Program-made: the position numbers and the translations under genes | DNA from: Aquarana catesbeiana | Lineage: Eukaryota; Chordata; Amphibia; Anura; Ranidae | Direction: 5' to 3' | DNA length: 64,000 nucleotides | Assembly (NCBI RefSeq): GCF_042186555.1 | Contig: NC_133328.1 | Span: forward strand, 329,586,539-329,650,538 | The notes under the pieces: generated by a model | Databases searched by the model: none | Seen by the model: the letters and a program-made list of their open reading frames with translations, nothing else | Told to the model about the DNA's origin: nothing | Part shown: in pieces, positions 22,401 to 33,490 of the stretch | Numbering within the stretch: position 1 is the first letter of the stretch | Layout of the letters: each line of letters opens with the position of its first letter

Positions 22401-24200
22401 GAATATCATTCAAGACTCCAACTTACACTCTAGAACCATACTCTTACTTAGTCTAGATATACACAAAGCTTTCGACAGCGTTAGGTGGTCCTACTTAGAT
22501 TTATTGCTCCCCAAATTTGGCATATGTAATGAATTCCTACATGGTTTTAAAGCCTTATACAATGATCCACATACACGTATCAAACTCTTCGGTAATAACA
22601 TTTCTTAATGGGTAAAAATAAAGCCTTTATGCTGATGACGTCCTCTTATTTCTTACTGAACCTTTAATTTCTCTGCCAAATCTCATTAAAACTCTAGACA
22701 CATTCCATGATCTTACAGGCCTAAGCATAAATCTATCCAAATGCTCAGCATTACCTATTAATTGCCCACCTGAAATGACTACATTGCTAAAAGAAAAGTT
22801 TTCATTTCAATGGTGCTTAGAGTCATTTAGATATCTAGGTATTCATATCACCTCATCATATAAAACATTATTCCGTATCAACTACCCCAATTTATTCAAC
22901 AACATCAGAAACTTACTTAAATTAAGGTCAACATATCATATCTCATTTATGAGTAGAATAGTCGCCACAAAAATGGTTATATTACCAAAACTTTTATTTT
23001 TCTTCAGAGCACTCCCCCTTATAATACCTAAAAATATTGTACCCTAGATGCAATCCAAAGAGACATTAATAAATTTATCTGGCAGAATAAAAAACCTAGA
23101 TTTGGCTATGCTCTAATGTTCAGACCTCAATCTAAAGGGGGTTAAGCATTCCAAATCTATGGCTATATTATCTCTCAGCCAGATACACTCAACTGGCACA
23201 ATGGTACGCCTCATCCACACAAATTCCCTGGCTTTTATTTGAGGAACAGCCTATCCTTCCACATTAAATACAAGGCCTATTATGGCCCAAATCCATCTCA
23301 CCTCAGAAAATGAGTCCCCTTAATAAAATAGTAACTCAAACCTTATTATTATGGAACCGATACAACCACAAATTTAATATGTCATCGGACATCCCCCCAT
23401 TAGCATCATTCATAGGCGACCCCTTCTATACTACTCTTAATCAAAACCCAATTCCCCAACCACATGGCAACTCCATAATCTAACTAACTTGAAATATCTC
23501 ATGCAAAATAATATTTTCCATTCATTCTCAGATCTACAAGCAGAATACAATCTATCAGATGCAGAACAAATAGACTATAATAAAATTAAACTTTTCTAGC
23601 AAAATTATTATTCACTCACCCTCCAAACTCCCTTTACGCTATTTGAACAAATATGTTTAACATCACCACGTGACAGAGGATTGATATCCAGAATCTACAA
23701 AAATTTGATCCAATGGGAATCCGATTTGAATGAATCATTTTCAGTTGAACAATGGGATGTTATGATTTGCAATTTGCAAAAAAGCACCAAAACAGCATCC
23801 ATGAGAGAATGAGCCATAAAACTGCAATACAAGTGGTACCTTACCCCTGATAAAATTAATTCATACTACCCAGCAACATCACCCTTATGTTTCAGAGGGT
23901 GCCCCACAAAAGATTCACTATTAAACACCTTTTGGGACTGCACACACCTTAAATCCACATGACAAAAAGCAAACAACAAAATAGAACAAATAATAGGTAG
24001 GAAAATAGCTTTAACACCACAAATATGCCTTCTTTCCTATACCATATATACCCATAGCACACACTAGGCTAATACATAGGTTATTTAGCACCATTCATTG
24101 GGAAATAGCATTCAATTGGCGCTCTTCTACAGTACCATGGCCTCAGATAATGAACTATGCTGAATATTAAATTATCAGAACACATTCAACCATGCTTATA
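19408..24200 (+). pseudogene. L1-A ORF2 (endonuclease and reverse transcriptase), broken
   Basis: The APE-type endonuclease starts at 19408 (NAQGIN, QETHF, SIYAPNE), with a stop at 19753, then GGDFD, LDYIF and PWSDHLIVSF up to 20220. E3 interrupts at 20212/21461. The RT N-terminal region runs 21462-22142 with PGPDGYS near 22073, a frameshift near 22100, then the RT palm with LSLDIHKAFDSV near 22450. At 22608-22630 the text jumps from GNNIS to YADDVLLF: the block carrying RGTRQGCPLSP is deleted. The C-terminal region has several stops and ends with a CFRGCP-DSLLNTFWDC zinc-knuckle-like motif near 23890-23940. Clearly dead, but the domain order is complete apart from that deletion. Confidence 0.88.
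20213..21460. mobile_element. E3: inverted-repeat element in L1-A ORF2
   Basis: 14-bp perfect TSD TCATCTAGAAGAAT at 20199-20212 and 21461-21474. A single-copy leader (20213-20327) includes a G9 run. The left arm starts near 20328 (GAAATAAATATAGGGG) and the right arm ends at the TSD (CCCCTATATTTATTTC). Inner arms, about 21095-21240 and 21245-21390, pair almost perfectly (ACGTAGGCAGACGAGCTTGC). The left arm has about 680 bases (20415-21095) with no partner on the right. Near the centre the minus strand reads CTGAAGA, GGTC, GACC and ACGCAT, a possible decayed hammerhead. Confidence 0.85.
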
Positions 24201-24358
24201 TACCAAAAAAATGGACACCATGGGAGTTATCTCTTTCTAGAATAATGTGTTTTATTGTTCTATATATGTTATATATCGTTTTTGATAACAACAGACTATA
24301 CAATCTACAATCTTTTAGTAAAATGACTCAACTCTAGATCAGATCAACATTTCTATGC

Positions 24359-24362
<4 letters not shown>

Positions 24363-24402
<40 letters not shown>
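24363..24402. repeat. (TA)n microsatellite in L1-A 3' UTR
   Basis: About 20 uninterrupted TA dinucleotides, upstream of the AATAAA-like signal and A-tail of L1-A. Confidence 0.9.
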
Positions 24403-24405
<3 letters not shown>

Positions 24406-25319
24406 TTTGTATCTCATCTTCCATATCTATGTATACCATTATGCAAATAACCTGTATTGAGACTATCTTCTAGAATAAAAACCGTTTGTAAAAAAAAAAA
24501 AGAAATTACACTGAAAGTGCACTTGGAAGTGCAGTCGCTGTAAATCTGAGGGGTAGATCTGAAATGAGGGGAAGCTCTGTTGATTTTATTATCCAATCAT
24601 GTGCAAGCTAAAATGCTGTTTTTTATTTTCCTTGCATGTCCCCCTCAGGTCTACAGTGACTGCACTTCCAAGCACACTTTCAGTGCAATTTCAAGTGCAC
24701 TTTGCACTTGTAGTTTGCACTTGTAGTGCAAAGTGGATTTGTCTTTAGTAAATAACCCCCAATGTCCTCTGATAAAAAGTGCAGGTGCACTAAAAAGTCC
24801 AAATATCATGAAAATATGAAAACAATAAATAATAACGTGATAGGTGCTCTTCACAAAGGTTATTCAGTGCTCTTAAAAGGTGCCCCATAAGAAATGCACT
24901 CACCAGAATCATTCACCCCGCAAGGAGGTATTAAGCCTTCACAGTATTAGCCACTGTGTAGCAAATGGGAAAAACCTTTTTCAACCTATTTCAGCTGTTT
25001 TTTTCTGTGCTTGTAGTGTAAAGCATAGGATAATCTCCTTGTGGCTGGCCCCTTATTGCAGCATTGTCTTCAGGTTCTGTTTGTTTGTATGATGTGGCTT
25101 GGAAGCCCCTCAACACATCGAGCTCCAGAGCAGTCCACATTCAGACAGACGATGGTGTGCTTATACAAACAGACAGAACCTGAAGACAATGCTGCAATAA
25201 GGGGCCAGCCACAAGGAGATTATCCTATACCTTATACCGCAAGCATGGAAGAAAACAGTTGAAATAGGACAAAAAAGGTTTTTTCCCGTGTGCTACACAG
25301 TGGCAAATACTGTGAAGGC

Positions 25320-25812
25320 TTAAAGCGGGGGTCCACCTATCTATCGTTTTTTTTTTTTTTTGGAGTTCATTCACAAACTTTTCTTCTCATGATTATCTAC
25401 TCACATGTTCTGTGTAATAAGTCCGCCTGTGTCTGATTTCGTTGTAAAGAATAACTTATAAAATTCACTGAAGGCGGTTTCCATCTTCATTGTGGGCATT
25501 TGAAGCCCACAAGCATGTATTTCCTGGATGCGGTGAATGCTGTGCTCCCAGCATTCACCGAGATGTTGTGATGACGCTGTTGCACAATGCATGCTGGGAA
25601 GCCTGAGACTAGCTCCCAGGGGACTGTGGGAGGTCTGGGAGAGGCTAGAAACACGCCTACTCCCATGGGAGGAAAAACAGGAAGTGCTAAGAAGATTAGA
25701 AAAAAAAAGGTGATTACGGCGATTTAAATTTTTTTACACAGCATGTCAGCATCTAGGCAAGGAAGAGAATGCATAGAGATAATGTTCAAAATTTGGGTGG
25801 AACCCCGCTTTA
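25320..25812. mobile_element. TTAA MITE in the right arm of E1
   Basis: Begins TTAAAGCGGGGGTCCACC and ends GGTGGAACCCCGCTTTAA, with TTAA at both ends (25320-25323, 25809-25812). The E1 left arm at about 24916-24950 carries the same site uninterrupted (GGTATTAAGCCTTCACAG), so the single TTAA is seen as the empty site. Same termini as the MITE at 3123-3591. No coding capacity; piggyBac-type by its TSD and ends. Confidence 0.85.
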
Positions 25813-26396
25813 ATACTTCTTTGCGGGGTAAATGATTCCAGTGAGTGTATTTCTTATAGGGCACCTTTTAAGAAGCACCAAATAATGTTTTCGAAGGGCT
25901 CCTGTCAGTTTATTTTTATTTTTTTCATATTTTCATGATACTTGGACTTTTTAGTGCACCAGCACTTTTTATCAGAGGACATTATATATGTTTTATGCTT
26001 GTTGTTATTTACGATCCATCATCATCTCAGACATTGGTTTTAGTATTGTGGTTTTTGGACAGGAGGAATATATCATAAATACGGGTGGGATTGGCACCTA
26101 TCTGTATTTTAGTAATAGCATACTAGATTGTGGTAATAATCACTCAGATCATTTGCACATTTGCACATTCATGTTGCATTATTTGCACAGTCACTATACC
26201 AGGAACTTATCATTTCAGTAAAAGGTATATTAGCATTGAAGTAATAATCATTCAGATCACTTGCACATTTGCACATTTATTTTGCATCTTTTGCACAGTT
26301 ACTATACCAGGAACTTATTTCATCAGTATAAGGGCCTAAACACCCTAACATCAGAACAGTGCCACACCTACCCCCTGTTTCTAATTGTAACATTAC

Positions 26397-27305
26397 AGTG
26401 TGTCATATCCAAAAGCAATTTTTATAAGGATTGATGTGTTTCCTGGACTTAATCCAATTCTTCAGGAGCCATTGATATAATAATACACCCAGCAATTTAA
26501 ACAGAATTATCCATCATTATTTACAGCCTTATTACAATGGAATAACAATCATCCCACTGAGTATTATAGGATAAACCCAGAGTGTCCCAAGGTGTGCCAA
26601 TAGAATTAAATCCAAGGTGTGGAATCAAATCCAAAAGGAGCTACAAATGTACACCCAAACGCTCCCCCCAAAAAAACCCTCCCGTTACCCCTGTATGGAA
26701 TATAATGGTTTATTCCAAACAGACTACAACTGTATAAGACTTTGCTCCATTTATTGGTGCTGTGCAGTACCAGCCCATCAGTTAGAGGAGGAGACATAGA
26801 AGTAAATAGTTGCTGCACGTTTAACAAGTTACACATTCCTGCCAATATGTCTGTCATAAAAGGGGAACTAAGAATCCAAAATTAAGATCCTCTTGCAGAC
26901 CCTCATGTAGTTGAGCATTTCTTGAAGTTCTTGCAGTGATTTCTGCTATCCACTGTCATCCACTCTGACTCAGCAAAAACAAATTGCTTCACAACCTCAC
27001 TAGCGACATTGCAAGTTTGGAACACCATATTTTTAGTAATAGCTGGCTAAATTATTATATTTTTAATATTGTGAGTTTGTGGCTCTTTATTTAACACATG
27101 CATGTAGGCTTCCATTATTGAGGGAATACACTTGTGTACACTAGGATGGCACCACAGTTGTTCTGAGAAACTTCTAGCTTCAACACTCCAGTGCCCCAGT
27201 GCTAAATATTTATAGGGAAACTTCAGTTGCACCTGACACCATTGCTAAGAGAACTGTGACACTTTTCTTGGTGGTCACCCCTATCACAGTTATATCAGCA
27301 TTTTG
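26397..27305. other. Unassigned region
   Basis: About 900 bases between E1 and the TTAA palindrome with no convincing frame, tandem repeat or terminal repeat. Confidence 0.35.
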
Positions 27306-28227
27306 CTTAAAGCTTTTGTTAACCTGAAAAAAAAATGGATTCTGTTCCCTTAAAGCATGTTATAAAACACAGTGCTTGTGCTGTGTAATTTGTCCCTCTG
27401 TAACACCTAAAAAACCTGGCTATACCCTTCCTCCGTAAACTGACCATGGTGTATCATGGCTGCTGAGCCCTGACACATTGGTCAGTTTATTTCCCTCTGT
27501 CAGCCACAGCTCTCCCGTCCTCCACTGTGCTCTCTAGCCCATTCCCTCCCTTCCTGCCTGCTCCTGTGTCAGGGCCCACCCCTCCCCTCTTGCTGCTGAA
27601 GTTTCAATGAAACGTTATATCATCCTGTCTGTTTAATAATTCTATGTGTCCCTGTGCCTGTGTTTTATAAAAATGAGCCTTTCTTTACCAGTTTTTAGAG
27701 CGCCGATCACCACTCACGTAACCTGCTTCCTTTCTACTTCTCCCCTCCCAACTGACATCAGTGGGGAATCCTCAGCCCCGCCCACTGCAGCTGTCAGACA
27801 TTGAGAGGAGAGAACTGGCGGGTCAGGTGAGCAGTGGTCAGCTCTCTAAATACTGGTAAAGAACGGCTTATTTTTATAAAACACAAGCACAGGGGCACAT
27901 AGGATTATTAAACAGACAGGATGATATAACGTTTCACTGAAACTTCAGCAGCAAGAGGGGAAGGGTGGGCCCTGACACAGGAGCAGACAGGCAGGGAGGG
28001 AGTGGGCTAGAGACCTCAGAGGAGGACATGAGAGCTGCGGCTGACAGAGGCAAGTAAACTGACTATGGTGTCAGGGCTCAGCAGCCATGATACACCACGA
28101 TCAGTTTATGGGTGGAGGGTATAGCCAGGCAGGATCAGCCAGGTTTTTTAGGTGTTACAGAGCGTCACATTACACAGCACAAGCGCTGTGTGATAAAGTG
28201 CATTAAGTGGCTTAACAACCACTTTAA
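27306..28227. mobile_element. TTAA-flanked palindromic element (922 bp)
   Basis: Left end TTAAAGCTTTTGTTAACC and right end reverse complement TTAAAGTGGTTGTTAAGCC, each starting in TTAA (27306-27309 and 28224-28227). The arms stay complementary over most of the length (CTGTGTCAGGGCCCACCC against GGGTGGGCCCTGACACAG; TATAAAACACAAGCACAGG near the centre). No gene. A piggyBac-type non-autonomous element is the best fit. Confidence 0.75.
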
Positions 28228-28979
28228 CTAGCTCAGGTACACACAAAGAAGTTTTTTTTTATTATTAAACATCACATCATTTTCAGGTACACTTTTAACC
28301 CTTGCCTCCTTACTGTACATGGCACTGCACAGAGGGAAGTCTCTTCCCAAAACCATAGCAGGTCTCTCTTCTGAGGTCACTCCCACACACACAGTTTTAC
28401 TAAAAACTCTACTAATTAAGATAACAGTCCCAGCAGGTTTCTTTGGTAGAGCTGGGAGTGCAATAACTCTGTCTTCTCATCTTTGGACCTGCCATTCCGC
28501 CCATAACATCGTAGGATGAAACTGCAAGAGGAACAACATGCACCTTGTCACCCCTCTGAAGGCTTAAATTCTGTTCCACAACTTGAAAGTTAACCACAGA
28601 CTTTTGCCTGGCCAAGTTACCTTGTTCTATATCCATGGACAGGGAACACTAGGCAACAACATGATCCCACTCATTGCATCCTTTGAAATTCACATTTAAT
28701 GGATTTTTTTGGGGGGGTGGGGGCACATCATTTTTTTTGTTGTTTTCTTGCATCATATTGTACCTTAGCAAAAGTGACATTTAGAATAAATATAGAAAAA
28801 CACCATGGGGACCATTTAAGGTTTGGTTTATATTTTAGGGGGGTACCAGACATCTCCATGCTGTTTTTTTACAAAATAAGAGAGTAAAGGGAGGGAGAGT
28901 GTGCTGTGCTCTTTGCTTCCCCCTACAGTGCAGTACCCGGCTGTGTGAAGGAAGGCACTATACTAGAACTTTTTAAAGG
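28228..28979. other. Unassigned region
   Basis: About 750 bases without a supportable feature; includes short T- and G-runs near 28705-28740. Confidence 0.35.
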
Positions 28980-29345
28980 GCTTTATACATGTATTTGTGT
29001 GTGTATATGTGTCTGTATGCGTGTGCATGTGTGTGTATGTGTGTGTGTGTGTGCACGTGTGTGTACATGTGTTTGTATTTCTGTACATGTGTCTGTGTGT
29101 ACATGTATGTGTGTGTGTGTACGTGTGCTTGTACATATGTGTGTGTGTACATGTGTCTTTGTGTGTGTTTATGTGTGTGTAAGTGTGTACATGTGTGTGT
29201 GTGTGCGTGTACATGTGACTGTATGTGTGCATGTATGTGCATGTGTCTGTATTTGTGTGTGTGTGTGTTTGTATGTGTGTGTGTACATGTGTCTGTATTT
29301 GTGTGTGTGTGTGTTTATATGTGTGTGTGTGTGTTTATATGTATG
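28980..29345. repeat. (TG)n-rich imperfect microsatellite
   Basis: About 365 bases dominated by GTGTGTATGTGTGTACATG units. Long frames across it encode only alternating Cys/Val or Thr/His residues and are artefacts of the repeat. Confidence 0.9.
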
Positions 29346-29756
29346 CATTTATGTATATTACTTTTAATTCTGATCCCTATTCATGTATTATCAGAACTTT
29401 TTTAGAGGTGTTTGTAATAGGAGCAAGGACTGCTGCTCCTCTGAAAAGCAATCCATGCTCAGATTGCTTTTCAGAAGCATTTGACAGATGGTAGAGATGA
29501 AATATATCACTTCCTCACCACCTGTTTTAACTCTGTAAATGCAGCATCACCACACCACAACTGCATGCAATGCATACAGTCGCCGGGGTGTTGCAGCGCA
29601 GCCCCATTCACCCTGAGTATACCTCCCTCTGCAGCTAAAGCAGTTGAAGGTGGTAAAAACAGCTCAATCACCTGGTTTTACCACCCGTCCAACCTCACAT
29701 GTGAACAAACCCTTGGTTCACCCCTGTATGGATGCCTGCTGTGTGTAGGGCAGCCC
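29346..29756. other. Unassigned flank of E5
   Basis: Probably part of an older dispersed repeat: GCAGCCCATACATTTCAATG before E5 resembles the text that resumes after E5 at 36638. No coding frame. Confidence 0.35.
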
Positions 29757-30599
29757 ATACATTTCAATGAAAACAACAGCAAATTATAGCGCTCAGGGTA
29801 CCGGTATAGTAGCTCACAATTAGTAGACTAAGAACTGGTAGTAAATCCAGTAGTAAAAACAGGACTGGATAAAATCAATTATAAAAAGTCCACAAGTATA
29901 AATCAAGAGTCCAATTAATTCTAAGGGGCAATGAATAGTGGATCTTGAGAAGTGGATGATGATGGTAAAGTCTATAGCAAAACAGGCACTAAGCGCTGCT
30001 CTTCTCAGGATCAACATGGAAAGTAAAAGACAGAAAAGCACCTCTGAGTGCAATGTTTTAATGTAACACAATAAAAGTATTCACCACTTCCATGTGGGTA
30101 AGTACAGATGTGTACAAAGATAGAGAAAAATGGGATTCCCGCCTAAGTTCATATACTAGTAGTACTCACTGATTCTATATCAGGGGTGTAATCAATGATA
30201 ACACTATGTAAAAAGTAGAAAAATAAAAAATGAAGAGATATATACACACCCTAAAGAGTTAACTACAACTTAATTTATTGCTTAAAAGAGCAAAATACAA
30301 AAATTCACAGCAAGCCAAAATCCTGCTTATCCCCTGTATATAGGACAAGTATAAAGGCTGGCCAGAGGCTAGCCTGTATTTGTGGGAGGAGTCTGAGAGG
30401 GCTATTTAAGCCTCCTCCTCTGTCAGGCCAGGGCTCGTCCGCGTTTCTGGGTGGACGCACGTCACTTCCGGCCTCTTCACAGAGCGACGGTCAGCCGCAG
30501 CTATGGTGTCGGTTCCTCTCTTGGGCACCATTGGGGACCACTCAGTCCCCCCACTGTCATCCCTGGGTTCCACCAGCATCGTGGGGGCCACCCAGTCTG

Positions 30600-31480
30600 T
30601 CCCCCTTACAGTCCCATGCTCCATCCAGCATCGTGGGGGGGCCGCCCGCCCGCTTCTCCCGGCGCTCCTGGGGGGGGTCAGTCCATCCATCCTCCACCCA
30701 CCCACTTTCCCTATGGCCCCATGTGGTCAGCATGCAGCCCGCCCGCTGCTCCCGGCGCTCATGCCAGGGGGCGTCCTTCCCCCCAGAGCTCTTTGTGGCC
30801 AGCGTGCAGCCGCCCACTTCTCCCGGCGCTCATCCCGGGGGGAGTGGGGGGGGCCGTCCTTCCATCCTCCTCACAGCTCCATGTGGCCAGCATGCAGCCC
30901 GCCCGCTTCTCCCGGCGCTCATGCCGGGGGGAGCTGGGGGGGTCATCCTTCCATCCTCCTTCACAGCTCTATGTGGCCAGCATGCAGCCCGCCCGCTTCT
31001 CCCGGCGCTCATCCCAGGGGAGAGGGGGCCGTCCTTCCATCCTCCTTCACAGCTGCACTCATGGGGGGCGCGTCCGTTCATCCATCTTTCACTCACCCAC
31101 TTCCCCAGGGCTCCGTTTGGCCAGGGTGCCGCCCTCCCGGTTCCCATGGAGTTGGGGGGGTGTCATCTGTCCATCCTCCACCTTCGCTGGGCTCAATCCC
31201 GCATGGTCGGGGGGGCGCCGCTCCCTTCTCCCTCATCCCTGTGTTTCCTGCCAGCTCCTGGGGGGAGCGGGGGGGCGTCTGTTTGTCCATCTTTCACCCA
31301 CCCAACCACTTGCCACTCACCCGCCAGTTCACCTCCCTGGAACTCACACCGTGCATCATGGAGGAATTGCCCGCATGCTTCCCGGTTCTCATGGGGGGGG
31401 GCGCTCACCCACCTGCTCACCTCCCGGTACTCACGTGGGGCATCATGGGGGGGAGATCCCCGCACGCCTCTCGGGCATCC
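30600..31480. repeat. GC-rich imperfect tandem repeat
   Basis: A phrase close to GCCAGCATGCAGCCCGCCCG followed by CTTCTCCCGGCGCTCAT occurs near 30728, 30797, 30886 and 30975, spaced roughly 70-90 bases; related G-run and TCCATCCTCC phrases fill the rest. Three overlapping long frames (about 345-394 codons) result from base composition; none has a recognisable domain. Confidence 0.75.
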
Positions 31481-31499
31481 ACCGCTTCAGTCACAAGTG

Positions 31500-33490
31500 T
31501 TTCATCATGGCGTTTCAGCCCCAGGATTCTATCATAGCGTTCCTGCCCCAGGTTTCCATCACAGCGTTTCTATCTAGGCGTTTAGTGTCAGCGTTTTGCT
31601 ATCATAGCGCTACTGTCATAGCGTTCCTGTGGTAGCGTTTTATGCCTTAGCAGTTCTGTCGCAGCATTCTCCCCTAGCATTTCTGTCAGGGTGTTCCGCC
31701 CCAGTATTTCTGTCATGGCGTTTCTGCCCCAGCATTTCTGTCGTCACGTTCGGCCCGCATTTCTGTCATGGCGTTTCTGCCCCAGTGTTTCTGTCGTCAT
31801 GTTCGGCCCTGCATTTCTGTCAGCATTTATACCTCAGCATTTCTGTCGTAACGTTCAGCATTTCTGTCTTAGCATTCTGCCCTAGCATTCCTGCCATAGT
31901 GTTCTGCCCCAGCATTTCCATCATAAGCGTTCTGCCCTGGCATTTCTTTCTCAGCTTTTTTGCCGTAGCGTTTCTGCCCCAGGATTTCTGTCATAGCGTT
32001 CTGCCCCAGCATTTCTGTCATAGCGTTCTGCCCCAGCATTTCTATCATAGCGTTCTGCTCCTGCATTTCTGTCATAGCGTTCTGCCCTAGCATTTCTGTC
32101 ACAGCGTTCTGCCCCAGCATTTCTGTCACAGAGTTCTGCCCCAGCATTTCTGTTACAACGTTCTGCCCCATCATTTCGGTCACAGCATTCGGCCCCAGCA
32201 TTTCAGTCATAGCGTTCAGCCCCAACATTTCTGTCACACATTTGGCCCCAGCATTTCTGTCATAGCGTTCTGCCCCAGCATTTCTGTCATAGCGTTCTGC
32301 CCCAGCATTTCTGTCATAGCGTTCTGCCCCTGCATTTCTGTCATAGTGTTCTGCCCCTGCATTTCTGTCATAGCGTTCGGCCCCAGCATTTCTGTCATAG
32401 CGTTTGGCCCCAACATTTCTGTCACAAGTTTGGCCCCAGCATTTCTGTCATAGCGTTCTGCCCCTGCATTTCTGTCATAGCGTTCGGCCCCAGCATTTCT
32501 GTCATAGCGTTCTGCCCCAACATTTCTGTCACAGCATTCTGCCCCAGCATTTCTGTCACAGAGTTCTGCCCCAGCATTTCTGTCATAGCGTTCAGCCCCA
32601 GCATTTCTGTCACAACGTTCTGCCCCAGCATTTCTGTCACAACGTTCGGCCCCAGCATTTCTGTCACAACGTTCTGCCCCAGCATTTCTGTCATAGCGTT
32701 CTGCCCCTGCATTTCTGTCATAGCGTTCTGCCCCAGCATTTCTGTCTCAGCGCACAGTCTCGGCATTTCTGTCAAGACGTTTCTGCCCCAGGTTTTCTGT
32801 CATAGCGTTTCTGCCCCAGGATTTCTGTCACAGCATTGCTGCCCAAGATTTCTGTCATAGCATTTCTGCCCAGGTTTTTCTGTCATAGCATTTCTGCCCA
32901 GGATTACTGTTATAGCGTTTCTGCCCCGGATTTCTGTCATGGCGTCCTTCTGTCATGGCGGCATTATGCCCCAGCATTTCTGGCTTGGTGTTCAGTCTCA
33001 GCTTTTCTGTCTTAGTGTTTCTGCCCCAGGATTTCTGTCGTTACATTTCTGCCTTAGTGTTCTGTCATAGCATTTCTACCCCTGGTTTTCTGTCATTACA
33101 TTTCTGCCTTAGCGTTCTGTCATAGCGTTTCTGCCTCAGGATTTCTGTCATGGCATTTCTGCCTCTGCGTTTCTGCCCCAGGATTTCTGTCTTTGCTTTT
33201 CTGCCTCAGCATTTCTGCCTCAGCATTCTGTCATAGCGTTCTGTCATAGCGTTCTGTCATAGAGTTTTTGCCCCAGGATTTCTGTCATTGCATTTCTGCC
33301 CCAGGATTTCAGTCTCAGCATTTGTCATTACACTCTGCCCAGGGTTTAGGTTCTCACATTCCTGCCTCAGCTTTCAGTTTCAGCATTTCTGTCATAGGGT
33401 TTTCTGTCAACATTGCTATCAGTGCGCTTCTGCCTCAAGATTTCTGTCATAGCGTTTCTACCTCAGCGTTCAGTCTCAGCATTCCTGTCA
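31500..33490. repeat. 27-bp minisatellite (GCGTTCTGCCCCAGCATTTC family)
   Basis: Core unit GCGTTCTGCCCCAGCATTTC plus TGTCATA (27 bp) repeats almost without break from about 31960 to 32760, roughly 30 copies. It is flanked by looser variants of 20-30 bp on both sides. Because 27 is divisible by three, both strands stay open and read as 9-residue repeats (HSVLPQHFC on plus, NAMTEMLGQ on minus). The shared unit explains these frames without any protein-coding role. Confidence 0.92.

Larger units (their letters stand above)
9309..24501 (+). mobile_element. L1-A: full-length L1/Tx1 LINE, split by three later insertions
   Basis: An 18-bp perfect TSD GAAATTACACTGAAAGTG at 9291-9308 and 24502-24519 brackets it, and the 3' end has AATAAAAACC followed by an A-run directly before the right TSD. 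Subtracting E2, Harbinger H1 and E3 leaves about 6.0 kb, the expected full length: 5' UTR to 9584, ORF1, ORF2, and a 3' UTR with a (TA)n tract. Both ORFs carry many lesions, so it is old, yet it is younger than the MITE and E1. Confidence 0.9.
9243..24760. mobile_element. GGGGGTTATTTAC MITE in E1, split by L1-A
   Basis: Left piece 9243-9308 begins GGGGGTTATTTACGAAAGG; right piece 24520-24760 ends CTTTAGTAAATAACCCCC. The host is duplicated as AAT at 9240-9242 and 24761-24763, and E1's other arm near 26000 reads uninterrupted across the site. Joined, the MITE is about 307 bp and internally repetitive (AAGTGCACTT motifs). A short relative lies at 13758-13854. A 3-bp TSD fits PIF/Harbinger-type mobilisation, but the superfamily is inferred. 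Confidence 0.8.
8838..26396. mobile_element. E1: inverted-repeat element, interrupted by a 15.5 kb nest
   Basis: Near-perfect 13-bp TSD ATTGTAACAWTAC at 8838-8850 and 26384-26396 (12 of 13). A single-copy leader occupies 8851-8946. The left arm starts near 8947 (TTAGAAACATGGGGGTAGG) and runs to 9242, is interrupted by the MITE/L1/Harbinger nest, resumes at 24764 and ends near 25085. The right arm (about 25156-26383) is its reverse complement (for example AGAACCTGAAGACAATGCTG against CAGCATTGTCTTCAGGTTCT). The right arm contains a TTAA MITE at 25320-25812 and a local duplication at 26131-26330. It encodes no protein. I infer a Penelope-related or other reverse-transcribed origin from the asymmetric architecture; a foldback DNA transposon is the alternative. 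Confidence 0.75.

Noticed and set aside
28906..29494. Cys/Val- and His/Thr-rich frames
   Set aside because: Produced by a (TG)n microsatellite.
30451..31635. Three overlapping long frames (345-394 codons) as a proline/serine-rich gene
   Set aside because: They overlap in three frames of the same GC-rich tandem repeat, and none has a domain, splice context or codon pattern; the repeat alone explains them.
31960..32760. CRISPR array
   Set aside because: Units are contiguous with no unique spacers, in a vertebrate repeat context; it is a minisatellite.
31869..32805. Repeat proteins with HFCHSVLPQ or NAMTEMLGQ units
   Set aside because: A 27-bp tandem unit stays open on both strands by arithmetic; no start, promoter or independent coding signal.
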